A stretch of DNA of 38,859 bases from Clostridia bacterium (GTDB lineage: Bacteria; Bacillota; Clostridia; Oscillospirales; CAG-272), in assembly GCA_017532025.1 (NCBI GenBank), contig JAFXJX010000053.1, forward strand, positions 1-38,859, written 5' to 3'. The position numbers and the translations under genes were made by a program. How positions within the stretch are numbered: the first letter of the stretch is position 1; each line of letters starts with the position of its first letter. Positions 17,203 through 25,497 of the stretch are shown piece by piece. The notes beneath the pieces are model-generated. The model ran no database searches and was not told the origin of the DNA. It was given only the letters and a program-made list of their open reading frames with translations.

Positions 17203-19653
17203 TTATAATGAGTTGGGATTGATATCTATTGCTACGGTAACACGTTTTCCAAACTTCGACATTGTTTCATTGAGAACAGTGCGGAATAGTGCACGTGTTC
17301 GTTTATTCGATTTACATTTAACCACAAAACGCATTCGATATGTTTCTTTCACCTTATACACAGGGGCTTCAAACGGTCCAAACACCACAAGCTTGACATC
17401 GTTAAACTCATTCTGCAGATAGTGACTCAGTTTTTTTTCAATTTCAACTACTGTTTTTTGCAAAAAGATTTCATCCCTAGAAGCAATGCCAATCAATGCC
17501 ATATCACAAAAGGGCGGAAAAACAAAAGATCTGCGAATTGAAATTTCGTCTTCGTAAAACGCCGAATAATCTTGTGTTGCCGCAAGAAGCAGGGAAGGAT
17601 GATCGGGATTATATGTTTGGATCACCGCTCTGCCGTGTTTTGATGAACGTCCCGCGCGACCGATTACTTGTGTTACCAATTGAAATGTTCTTTCGTTCGC
17701 CCTATAATCGTTGAGATACAGCGTTGTATCTGCGAGCAGAACACCCACAAGTGTTACATTGGGAAAATCATGACCTTTTGTTACCATCTGTGTGCCGAGC
17801 AGTATGTCTGCTTTTCCCATTCGGAAGTCGGACAGCATCGCATCATATGAAAATTTTTGTGCTGTGGTATCGGCATCCATGCGCATAACACGGCTATCCG
17901 GATATTCCTGTTCCAGGTTTTCTTCAGCAAACTGCGTACCGAACCCAACAAAAGCGAATGCGTTCGAGCCACATTCCGGGCATATTGGCGGAATATTCTG
18001 TGTATAACCGCAATAATGACACACAAGACTTCCTTGTCGGTTTTTAACATGGTGTGTCAGCGAAACACTACAGTGTGGGCAGGTGACCACATAACCACAC
18101 ATGGGACAGTGCAGGAAATTATGATAACCTCTTCGGTTGATAAAGAAGACGCTTTGTTCACAGTGAGAAAGATTTTCTGTCAATGCATTTTTTAATATAG
18201 AACCAACAAGGGATGTGTTGCCCATGGCGGTATCGGCTCGAAGATCGGTAATGATTGTTTCGGGCAGCGGCGCGCCGGTTGCCCTTTTTTTCATCTCTAC
18301 CAAATGATACGATCCATTCTTGGCTTTATAATAGCTTTCAAGAGAAGGTGTTGCCGAGGAAAGTAACAAAAGGGCATTGTGGTAAGAAACACGGTACCTT
18401 GCTACATCGATGGTATGATAGCGCGGATTTTGATCGGACTTATAGGTATGCTCATGCTCCTCATCAATGACAATCATACCAAGGCGCGAAAACGGAGCAA
18501 AAATTGCCGAACGCGTACCGATACAAAGATCAATCTCACCATTTTGAATTCGCCGCCATGCATCGTGTTTTTCGCCTGCTGAGAGTGATGAGTGAAGCAC
18601 AGCTACACGTTCGTGATAATGTCCACAAAACGCAGCCACAGTTTGCGGCGTGAGAGAGATTTCCGGAACCAACAGAATCACTTGCTTTCCTTCTGCAATC
18701 ACACGATCGATTGTTTCTTTGATGACGCGAGTTTTTCCGCTTCCCGTGATGCCGTGAAGCAATACCGCCTCAGGCTTACCTGTGTGAAGATGCAACAAAA
18801 TTTCGCTCAGCGCATTCTCCTGACATTGATTGAGAGGCGGAAGACTCTCAGTATTTCCTGCGCTATGATAAGGATTACGGTAGCATTCTTCTTTGATTTG
18901 AACAACCAAACCTCGCTCAATCAAAGGTTTAATTTGACGAGGTAAAACCGAAAGTTCATCACGAAGAACACGCTCGGAAGTTTTCCCGTGTTCAGCAAGA
19001 TATGCCATAATCTTGCGCTGATTTTCCGAACGCAGTTTAGCTTTTTCAAGCTTTTGTTCAACCAAATGAGGCGCAAAGGGAAGAGAGTAGTATGAAATAT
19101 GCTTGATGTTGGATGACGAAGACACATCAGTTTGTATTTTTACATACCCAAGCCTAATCAAAGCCTCCAACATTTCACTCACTTCCGAACCGTATTCTCG
19201 CTTCAGCATGGCAAATGTGGGATTCTTTTTTTCACGGATATATGAATAGACGATCAAAGCCTTAAAATTCATATCCTCTTTGACAATTTCTTTATCGGTA
19301 ATGCAATATACTTGCGTGGTTTTCGCAAGAAATGAATGCGGAATAACCGTTCTTACAGCATCACCAATCGAACAAAAAGTATACTCCTTCAAAAAAAAGC
19401 AAAGACCGATTTCTTCCTCATTCAACTTGATATTGGTATGCGATACGATGGGTTTCAGTTTTTCTATCTCATCCTTCTCGTAAAGTTTGTCAACCAATGC
19501 ACTCACATGGCGGTTTCCTCCGCCAAAGGGAACAGTAACAATACTCCCACGTTCAGGAAGCTCCTCTGTCAAGAAGGGAACATAGTAATCATACACTCTA
19601 TCATGATGAGAGGGCATCGAAAGTATATAAACTGATACAACCGGATATACCAT
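17203..19653 (-). CDS. priA: Primosomal protein N' (replication restart helicase PriA)
   Basis: 3'-5' helicase that reloads the replisome at stalled forks. 816 residues, somewhat longer than E. coli PriA. An N-terminal DNA-binding domain precedes Walker A GITGSGKT (301-308) and DEEH (397-400). The zinc-binding insert has four Cys pairs (516/519, 525/528, 545/548, 558/561). Helicase motifs VIGRAGRSSKHGRAVIQT follow. AGGAGGG precedes the ATG. In many Bacillota coaBC sits between rpoZ and priA; here only 77 bases with an inverted repeat separate them. Confidence 0.96.
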   Translation of the reverse strand: MVYPVVSVYILSMPSHHDRVYDYYVPFLTEELPERGSIVTVPFGGGNRHVSALVDKLYEKDEIEKLKPIVSHTNIKLNEEEIGLCFFLKEYTFCSIGDAVRTVIPHSFLAKTTQVYCITDKEIVKEDMNFKALIVYSYIREKKNPTFAMLKREYGSEVSEMLEALIRLGYVKIQTDVSSSSNIKHISYYSLPFAPHLVEQKLEKAKLRSENQRKIMAYLAEHGKTSERVLRDELSVLPRQIKPLIERGLVVQIKEECYRNPYHSAGNTESLPPLNQCQENALSEILLHLHTGKPEAVLLHGITGSGKTRVIKETIDRVIAEGKQVILLVPEISLTPQTVAAFCGHYHERVAVLHSSLSAGEKHDAWRRIQNGEIDLCIGTRSAIFAPFSRLGMIVIDEEHEHTYKSDQNPRYHTIDVARYRVSYHNALLLLSSATPSLESYYKAKNGSYHLVEMKKRATGAPLPETIITDLRADTAMGNTSLVGSILKNALTENLSHCEQSVFFINRRGYHNFLHCPMCGYVVTCPHCSVSLTHHVKNRQGSLVCHYCGYTQNIPPICPECGSNAFAFVGFGTQFAEENLEQEYPDSRVMRMDADTTAQKFSYDAMLSDFRMGKADILLGTQMVTKGHDFPNVTLVGVLLADTTLYLNDYRANERTFQLVTQVIGRAGRSSKHGRAVIQTYNPDHPSLLLAATQDYSAFYEDEISIRRSFVFPPFCDMALIGIASRDEIFLQKTVVEIEKKLSHYLQNEFNDVKLVVFGPFEAPVYKVKETYRMRFVVKCKSNKRTRALFRTVLNETMSKFGKRVTVAIDINPNSL

Positions 19654-19683
19654 AAAATTCCCTCCTTTTCTTTTTTACGAGAA

Positions 19684-19722
19684 GGAGCGCCTTATCACCC
19701 CGCGCAAGAGGATAGACGCTCC
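19684..19722. repeat. Inverted repeat between rpoZ and priA
   Basis: GGAGCG (19684-19689) and CGCTCC (19717-19722) pair, with inner TATC/GATA also able to pair. On the minus strand, the direction of the operon, no T tract follows. On the plus strand GTTTTTT follows. It may be a processing or attenuation structure rather than a terminator. Confidence 0.6.
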
Positions 19723-19730
19723 GTTTTTTA

Positions 19731-20027
19731 TTATTCTTCTGTTTTACCCGGAATGGTTCCGTCAACACTAGGAGCGTTGGAAATGGTATAGTAACCATCA
19801 TTGATTCTACGTATCGCGATCTTAACAGCCTTTTCATTGCGATACTCACTATCGATCAAAGAGATCAAAGACTTGTCAGTATCCTTTCTGGCAATCATTT
19901 CTTCAGCGATTTCACGCTGCTTTACATATTCGTCAGTTACAATTCTTGCACCTTTTGCGGTTGCAACAACGAGGGTATAACGGTTATATTTACCTTTGGT
20001 AAGTTCATTGATAGAAGGAGTAATCAT
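19731..20027 (-). CDS. rpoZ: RNA polymerase omega subunit
   Basis: 98 residues. The N-terminal region NELTKGKYNRYTLVVATAKGAR and the following helix IAEEMIARKD match the omega fold that stabilises RNA polymerase assembly; the acidic tail is variable. It lies 30 bases downstream of gmk, the classic gmk-rpoZ pairing. Confidence 0.93.
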   Translation of the reverse strand: MITPSINELTKGKYNRYTLVVATAKGARIVTDEYVKQREIAEEMIARKDTDKSLISLIDSEYRNEKAVKIAIRRINDGYYTISNAPSVDGTIPGKTEE

Positions 20028-20057
20028 ATCAGTACCTCTTTCAAATATTTTTGATAT

Positions 20058-20675
20058 TTATTGATAAAAATGATGCAAGATCATATTGTTTCTTTCGATC
20101 TTATGTTTTTCTGCTTCTACAATATGTCGAATCTCCTCGGCAGCTTTATCACTATGTCCTTCGTGATTGATCACGCAGTAGTGATACTCGGAAAGCGCTT
20201 TTAATTCCTCTTGAGCGCGAAGCAAACGTTTGGTAATATCTTCTTCTGAGTTGGTTCCTCTTGAACGAAGACGAGTTTCAAGAATCTCATAAGATGGCGG
20301 TAGAATCATAACCAATACCGCGTCCGAACGTATTTTTTTTAAATTCATCGCACCAACTGTTTCGATTTCCAAAACAACATTAACACCGTTTTCCAAAAGG
20401 CTGTTCACGGTGCTTTGCGGTGTTCCGTAATAATTCCCGCAGTATTCGGTGTATTCAAGCATATTACCGTCAGCAATCTGCAACAAAAACTCATCTTTGG
20501 AAACAAAACCATAGTGAACACCGTCAATCTCTCCGGGTCGGGGGGCTCTTGTGGTTAAGGATACGGAGAGAGAAAAGTTTTTCTTATCTTGAAGAATATG
20601 CGAAAGTACAGTACCTTTACCGCATCCGGAAGGCCCTGAAACAACAAGCAAAACACCTTTTTTATTGATTTCCAT
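20058..20675 (-). CDS. gmk: Guanylate kinase
   Basis: Phosphorylates GMP to GDP with ATP. 205 residues with P-loop GPSGCGKG (14-21), followed by LTTRAPRPGEIDGVHY and the GMP site LEYTEYCGNYYGT. ATG 20675 is preferred because AAGGAAAGG stands 6 bases ahead. An in-frame ATG at 20693 overlaps the remA stop (ATGA), would add six residues and could be used by coupling. Confidence 0.95.
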   Translation of the reverse strand: MEINKKGVLLVVSGPSGCGKGTVLSHILQDKKNFSLSVSLTTRAPRPGEIDGVHYGFVSKDEFLLQIADGNMLEYTEYCGNYYGTPQSTVNSLLENGVNVVLEIETVGAMNLKKIRSDAVLVMILPPSYEILETRLRSRGTNSEEDITKRLLRAQEELKALSEYHYCVINHEGHSDKAAEEIRHIVEAEKHKIERNNMILHHFYQ

Positions 20676-20689
20676 GTTTTTCCTTTCCT

Positions 20690-20917
20690 TCATTGTGAAT
20701 TTGTCAATACACTTGGCTCAATAGCCGACAAAATCACATGCTTAGAATCGGTTACAATCACCGAGCGACATTTATGACCACATGTTACATCAATGGCAAG
20801 TCCTAGTTCCTTGGCTTCCTGCGCGAGGCGTTTCATGGGTGCAGAATCAAAGGAAGCAACAGAAACAATTCTTGCGGCATTGATCATGTTACCATATCCC
20901 ACATCAATAAACTGCAT
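20690..20917 (-). CDS. RemA-like DNA-binding regulator (DUF370)
   Basis: 75 residues matching the RemA/YlzA family. Landmarks are the opening FIDVGYGNMINAARIVSV, SAPMKRLAQEAKE, and SVIVTDSKHVILSAIEP. RemA activates matrix and osmoprotection genes in B. subtilis; its role here is inferred only from family and position between yicC and gmk. Two ATGs (20923 and 20917) are in frame, and the second has GGGGG at 6 bases. Confidence 0.9.
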   Translation of the reverse strand: MQFIDVGYGNMINAARIVSVASFDSAPMKRLAQEAKELGLAIDVTCGHKCRSVIVTDSKHVILSAIEPSVLTNSQ

Positions 20918-20929
20918 ATTCATCCCCCG

Positions 20930-21814
20930 TCATTCAAGGTTTTGAACCTGCTCACGAATCTTCTCAATTTCGCATTTGATATCGACTACACAATGTGCAA
21001 TTTCAGCATCGTTACACTTGGAACCGATGGTATTGGTTTCACGATTCATTTCCTGAACAAGAAAGTCGAGTTTTCTGCCCACAGGTTCTTTCGATTTTAA
21101 AATCTCATCAAACGCATCAAAATGCGATGCCAAACGAACAAGCTCTTCATCAATCGCAATCTTATCTGCAAAAATAGCAGATTCGGTAAGAATGCGCTGT
21201 TCATCAATGTTAATTTGATAGCCTTCAAGAAGTTGCTTGATGCGTGTTTCAAGCTTTTCACGATGTTGCTGAACACACTCAGCACTGCGCTCGGAAATCT
21301 TAGCAACAATTCGCTTGATATTTTCTTTTTTCTCGTTCAGATCTCGACAAAGATTAGCACCCTCGCGCTCACGCATATCGCAAAACGCAGACAGCGCTTC
21401 GTCAACAAAGGGAAGAACTTCTGCCCAAATTTTTTCAAGATCTTCTTCAGGCTTGGTAACAATAAAAATATCACGATTAGCGGCAACACGCATTACGGAA
21501 ATATCGTCCTTAAGACCAAACTGATCACGCAACGCTTCAAGAGCGTGAATATAACTCTCAACATAGGCAGAATCTAACGCAATGTCGCAACCGATATTCT
21601 CTACAATATCAACACCCAGCCAAAAATCAACCTTACCGCGGCTGATTCTGGTTTGAATGTAACTTTTAATCTTTTCTTCTAAGTAGGAGTAATTACGCGT
21701 AATTTTAATAGAGGGATCAAAATAACGGCTATTAACACTCTTGATCTCAACTGTGATATTCTTTCCTTCACAGGTTCCCGTGCTTCTGCCGTAAGCAGTC
21801 ATACTTCTTGCCAC
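20930..21814 (-). CDS. YicC/YloC-family endoribonuclease
   Basis: 294 residues with the family signature start ARSMTAYGR, EIKSVNSRYFDPSIK, and the C-terminal block LDFLVQEMNRETNTIGSKCND. E. coli YicC is an endoribonuclease linked to small-RNA decay. The start is GTG at 21814 behind a weak AGATGG site. It is the first gene of the operon and has a strong promoter about 60 bases upstream. Confidence 0.93.
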   Translation of the reverse strand: MARSMTAYGRSTGTCEGKNITVEIKSVNSRYFDPSIKITRNYSYLEEKIKSYIQTRISRGKVDFWLGVDIVENIGCDIALDSAYVESYIHALEALRDQFGLKDDISVMRVAANRDIFIVTKPEEDLEKIWAEVLPFVDEALSAFCDMREREGANLCRDLNEKKENIKRIVAKISERSAECVQQHREKLETRIKQLLEGYQINIDEQRILTESAIFADKIAIDEELVRLASHFDAFDEILKSKEPVGRKLDFLVQEMNRETNTIGSKCNDAEIAHCVVDIKCEIEKIREQVQNLE

Positions 21815-21875
21815 GATACACCATCTCTTTCACTATTTCATATCCAAAGGGTACACAATAACCCAATTATGTTAT

Positions 21876-21904
21876 ATTATAAAATATATATAAGCTCTTG
21901 TCAA
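21876..21904 (-). promoter_or_regulatory. Promoter of the yicC-rsmB operon
   Basis: Minus-strand -35 TTGACA (21899-21904), 17-base spacer, -10 TATAAT (21876-21881). Divergent from the asd promoter, with -35 boxes about 30 bases apart. Confidence 0.88.
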
Positions 21905-21934
21905 GACTTTTCTGTTTTATTTGCTCAAATTTAC

Positions 21935-21963
21935 TTGACAAACCGGTAAAATGGTTTTATAAT
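21935..21963 (+). promoter_or_regulatory. Promoter of asd
   Basis: -35 TTGACA (21935-21940), 17-base spacer, -10 TATAAT (21958-21963). The leader is only about 40 bases and contains AAGGAGGT, so there is no room for a lysine riboswitch. Confidence 0.9.
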
Positions 21964-22009
21964 TCATAGGTAACTGTGAATCAAATATACCTTAAGGAGG
22001 TACTCCGAA

Positions 22010-23086
22010 ATGAAACAATATAACGTTGGTATTATTGGTGCAACCGGTATGGTTGGCCAAAGGTTTTTATGTTTGCTTAAGAATCATCCCTGGTTTAAGG
22101 TAACCGCTCTCGTGGCAAGTGCCCGTTCCGCAGGCAAAACATACGAAGAAGCTGTTGGTTCAAGATGGAAGCTTGCTGAAGAAATGCCCGAAGAATTCAA
22201 ATCCATGGTTGTGATTGATTCGGCAGATATTGCCTCGGTAGCATCTATGGTTGATTTTGTCTTCTGCGCTGTTGACATGAAAAAAGAAGATATCCGAGTC
22301 CTTGAAGAAACCTATGCCAAGGCCGAAATCCCGGTTGTGTCCAACAACAGTGCGCATCGTTGGACTCCGGACGTTCCTATGGTTATTCCCGAAATCAACG
22401 ATTCTCATATAGACATTATCAATGCTCAGAGAAAAAGACTCGGCACCAAACGCGGTTTTATTGCTGTAAAACCCAATTGCTCAATCCAAAGCTACGTTCC
22501 TGCCTTGACACCTCTACTCAAGTATAGACCCAAGTTGGTTTTGGCAACCACATATCAAGCAATTTCCGGAGCAGGAAAAACCTTTAACGAATGGCCCGAA
22601 ATGATTGATAATATCATTCCATACATCGGCGGTGAAGAAGAAAAGAGTGAACAAGAACCTCTTAAGATTTGGGGTTCAATCCAAGGGGATGAAATTGTCA
22701 AAGCTGACGCTCCTTTGATCACAACGCAGTGTATCCGTGTTCCTGTCACAGATGGTCACACATCCGCTGTTTTTGTTTCTTTCGAAAAAAAACCGTCTAA
22801 AGAGGAAATCATTAACGCTTGGGATTCATACAAAGGCGTTCCGCAAATGTTGAATTTGCCGTCCGCACCCACAAAATTCTTAACCTACTTCGAAGAGGAC
22901 AACAGACCGCAAGCCAAACTTGACCGTAACATTTACAACGGTATGGGTATCTCGCTTGGCAGACTCCGCGAGGATACTGTTTTTGATTATAAATTCGTTG
23001 GTCTGTCGCATAATACCGTAAGAGGTGCCGCCGGCGGTGCCGTATTGATTGCAGAACTCCTTTGCCAAAAAGGATACTTTGAATAA
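22010..23086 (+). CDS. asd: Aspartate-semialdehyde dehydrogenase, archaeal/fungal type
   Basis: Reduces aspartyl phosphate to aspartate semialdehyde, the branch point to lysine/DAP and to threonine/methionine. 358 residues, longer than the common Gram-positive form, with the sequence pattern of the archaeal/fungal branch. NADP motif GATGMVG (10-16), catalytic Cys157 in KPNCSIQ, and acid/base His250 in TDGHTSAVF. A full AAGGAGGT site precedes the ATG. It is monocistronic between a strong promoter and a terminator, away from the dap operon that uses its product. Confidence 0.93.
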   Translation: MKQYNVGIIGATGMVGQRFLCLLKNHPWFKVTALVASARSAGKTYEEAVGSRWKLAEEMPEEFKSMVVIDSADIASVASMVDFVFCAVDMKKEDIRVLEETYAKAEIPVVSNNSAHRWTPDVPMVIPEINDSHIDIINAQRKRLGTKRGFIAVKPNCSIQSYVPALTPLLKYRPKLVLATTYQAISGAGKTFNEWPEMIDNIIPYIGGEEEKSEQEPLKIWGSIQGDEIVKADAPLITTQCIRVPVTDGHTSAVFVSFEKKPSKEEIINAWDSYKGVPQMLNLPSAPTKFLTYFEEDNRPQAKLDRNIYNGMGISLGRLREDTVFDYKFVGLSHNTVRGAAGGAVLIAELLCQKGYFE

Positions 23087-23117
23087 ACAAAAAGCTCGGC
23101 TATGCCGAGCTTTTTGT
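23087..23117. terminator. Bidirectional terminator after asd
   Basis: ACAAAAAGCTCGGC (23087-23100), loop TAT, exact complement 23104-23117 ending in TTTTTGT. The A/T arms give a T run on both strands, so it also serves the convergent permease gene. Confidence 0.9.
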
Positions 23118-23159
23118 TTATGATTCACACTACATTGTACAACATAACAGCTTATGTTA

Positions 23160-24077
23160 TCACAGTTTTTCTTTCTTTTTAATTTTAACTTGCGCCAAAA
23201 GAATTGCAACGCTCATTAGAACAGCACCTACAACTTGCTGAAATGACATTTTCTCGCCCATCAACAAAAATCCACCGAGTGCCGCAAATACTGCTTCTGC
23301 GGCCATGGCAATTGACGTTACAACAGCCGAAGCATCTCTTTGTCCAAGAACTTGGAACGTATAGGCAATACCTACCGAGATAAAACCGCCATACAGAATC
23401 GGCATTAAAGATCCCGAAATCACCGAGAGAGAAATCTCATCCACAAATAGTGAAAAAACAAAGCTAAACACACTACAAAAGAAGAATTGAAGAAAAGCAA
23501 ATAGAATCGGACAGCTTTCTTTGGAAAAACGATCGACACTTAAGATATGTGCGGTCCAGAAAAGCGCACACACAATCAAAAGAAGATCACCCAACAGTTC
23601 TTCGCTGTTAAAAAGTTCACTACCAAGCGGTATGCTGATTAGGAACAAGCCCACAAAAGCAATTAGAACAGCAATCCACGACATAATATTTACTTTTTTC
23701 TTGAAAATAAGTGCTGATGCAATTGGAATAAAAACGATATAAAAACTACTGATAAAACCGGACGTTCCTGCATTTTTGTTCATAGCGATGCCGTATTGCT
23801 GAAAGTTAACAGCTGCCATCATAACGCTTCCGCTAATGATACCTGCAACTACAGACCGACGAAAAACCGCACGCGTGATCATTTTTCTTTCAAAAACAAA
23901 TACAACAGGAATAAGCACCACAGCACCAAGAATATATCGAATCGCATTAAAAAGAAAAGATCCAATGCCGCTCTCAGAAGCTTTCACTTGTGCAACAAAA
24001 GCAAATCCCCACATAACTGCAGCAATCAAAAGAACTATATTAGATCGTACTTGTTTGTAAACAGAGGAGTGAGCCAT
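23160..24077 (-). CDS. EamA/DMT-family permease
   Basis: 305 residues forming ten hydrophobic segments in two homologous EamA halves. The first half carries LLIAAVMWGFAFVAQ. The second contains the Pro/Gly-rich FISVGIAYTFQVLGQ and DASAVVTSIAMAAEAVFAA. The family exports amino acids, nucleotides or other metabolites; the substrate is unknown. The start at 24077 follows AGGAGG by 5 bases, so an upstream ATG at 24101 is rejected. Its promoter is TTGCTT-17-TATAAT (24110-24138). Confidence 0.9.
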   Translation of the reverse strand: MAHSSVYKQVRSNIVLLIAAVMWGFAFVAQVKASESGIGSFLFNAIRYILGAVVLIPVVFVFERKMITRAVFRRSVVAGIISGSVMMAAVNFQQYGIAMNKNAGTSGFISSFYIVFIPIASALIFKKKVNIMSWIAVLIAFVGLFLISIPLGSELFNSEELLGDLLLIVCALFWTAHILSVDRFSKESCPILFAFLQFFFCSVFSFVFSLFVDEISLSVISGSLMPILYGGFISVGIAYTFQVLGQRDASAVVTSIAMAAEAVFAALGGFLLMGEKMSFQQVVGAVLMSVAILLAQVKIKKKEKL

Positions 24078-24109
24078 ATAGACCTCCTTAAATAAAATCA
24101 ACGGATACT

Positions 24110-24138
24110 ATTATAATATGCCAAGAGAAAAAAAGCAA
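24110..24138 (-). promoter_or_regulatory. Promoter of the EamA permease
   Basis: Minus-strand -35 TTGCTT (24133-24138), 17-base spacer, -10 TATAAT (24110-24115). Confidence 0.75.
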
Positions 24139-24189
24139 TAGATTCAATAAAAAATAATAATGCAAAAGTTTTTTGGAAAATATTTTGCA

Positions 24190-24218
24190 TTGTATTTTCT
24201 CATGTATCATGGTATAAT
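24190..24218 (+). promoter_or_regulatory. Promoter of the SleB-like hydrolase
   Basis: -35 TTGTAT (24190-24195), 17-base spacer, -10 TATAAT (24213-24218). No sporulation sigma consensus was recognised in its place. Confidence 0.65.
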
Positions 24219-24292
24219 TTAGGCATCCCGAATGCAAGGAATGTGAAAAAAGCAAGGACGTCAAAAGAAAAAATAAGAAAGGACAGGTATAA

Positions 24293-25216
24293 ATGAAAAA
24301 AAGAATCAAGCAACGATGGATTGCCGTAATGCTGCTGTCAGCAATTTCATGCGGAATACTAGCAAATCATTTTTGTTTGTCAGCAAAAACCTTGCAAGAT
24401 GAAACAAATGAGACCGCCATCACAAGAACAATTGATTCTGAAAACAGCAAACAAACGAAATTACAACGAAGCAATGTACCGCAAGTTGACCTTTACATAA
24501 ACAGCAAAAAGGTAGAGGCAACCAGTTTTTTGATCAATGACACCACATATGTGCCGTTGCGTGCATTTTGTGAAGAAATTGACGATTGTAACATATCATG
24601 GAATAATGGTATTGCATCTGTGAAAAGCAATAAAATCAACATGAAAATCCAACAGGGTTCACATTATATAGAAGCCAATGACAGAATCCTATATCACGAT
24701 AATCCTATTTTGAATATTAACAGTCGTATTTACGTTCCTGTCAGAACGCTTGCCAAAGCATATAGTCTGATAGTACAATGGGAAGAAAAAAACAGAAGTG
24801 TGTATCTTTCGGGGAATCCCAAAGGATTGGTAAAAGGAAAGGATTTTTATAACAAAGATGATCTCTATTGGCTTTCAAGAATTATCCATGCAGAAAGTCA
24901 AGGAGAACCGTTGCGAGGAAAAATTGCCGTTGGTAATGTCATTATAAACAGAAAAAATAGAAGTGAGTATCCTAACACAATCAAAGCTGTCATTTTTGAT
25001 AGAAAATACGGAACACAGTTTACACCAGTTGCAAACGGAAGTATATATAACACACCGAACAGTGATAGCATCAAAGCAGCAAAAATTGTTTTGGATGGAT
25101 ACGCCCTCGATCATGATATGATTTTCTTTCTTAATCCAAGAGTTGCAACAAATTTCTGGATTACACAAAACAAAAGCTTTGTCATGAAAATAGGAAACCA
25201 CGCATTTTATAAATAA
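24293..25216 (+). CDS. Secreted SleB-like cell-wall hydrolase with copper-amine-oxidase-type N domain
   Basis: 307 residues. A basic start and hydrophobic core (about 10-31) form a signal peptide or anchor. Residues about 64-173 are two repeats of the copper amine oxidase N-terminal-like stalk, seen as TYVPLRAFCEEI and IYVPVRTLAKAY. Residues about 190-307 match the SleB/CwlJ hydrolase fold (LSRIIHAESQGEPLRGKIAVGNVIINR region), with Glu201 the likely catalytic acid and FLNPRVATNFW near the end. It probably cleaves peptidoglycan outside the membrane, in spore cortex or vegetative wall. It is monocistronic with its own promoter and terminator. AAAGGA precedes the ATG. Confidence 0.88.
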   Translation: MKKRIKQRWIAVMLLSAISCGILANHFCLSAKTLQDETNETAITRTIDSENSKQTKLQRSNVPQVDLYINSKKVEATSFLINDTTYVPLRAFCEEIDDCNISWNNGIASVKSNKINMKIQQGSHYIEANDRILYHDNPILNINSRIYVPVRTLAKAYSLIVQWEEKNRSVYLSGNPKGLVKGKDFYNKDDLYWLSRIIHAESQGEPLRGKIAVGNVIINRKNRSEYPNTIKAVIFDRKYGTQFTPVANGSIYNTPNSDSIKAAKIVLDGYALDHDMIFFLNPRVATNFWITQNKSFVMKIGNHAFYK

Positions 25217-25250
25217 GCTATAAAACAAAAACAAAAAAGCAAATTCGGGT

Positions 25251-25285
25251 AAATAACCGACACATTGATCTGTGTCGGTTATTTT
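25251..25285 (+). terminator. Terminator of the SleB-like gene
   Basis: AAATAACCGACACA (25251-25264), loop TTGATC, exact complement from 25271, running into TTATTTT. Confidence 0.88.
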
Positions 25286-25401
25286 AGCCCCAAGAAACCA
25301 AACTGAGACAATTTCACTCTATTTCGCACTTCTCAATTATACAAAATTTATCTTTAGTATAATTGCATCCGTCTTCAAATATTCCCCTTTGGTGAGACTT
25401 C

Positions 25402-25430
25402 TTTTGGAAAAATTTTGAGTTTTTCCGAAA
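25402..25430. repeat. Inverted repeat upstream of the MBL hydrolase promoter
   Basis: Arms 25402-25412 and 25420-25430 (TTTTGGAAAAA with TTTTTCCGAAA) form 11 pairs, one of them G-T, around a 7-base loop. It ends 8 bases before the -35 box, so it may be an operator or an untranscribed structure. Confidence 0.45.
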
Positions 25431-25437
25431 AAGACTG

Positions 25438-25466
25438 TGGACTTTTATTACATCTTATGATATAAT
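25438..25466 (+). promoter_or_regulatory. Promoter of the MBL-gltX-glnS run
   Basis: -35 TGGACT (25438-25443), 17-base spacer, -10 TATAAT (25461-25466). The weak -35 is next to an inverted repeat. Confidence 0.6.
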
Positions 25467-25497
25467 ATACTGTAACATTATTTTCGGAGTTTTTTTC

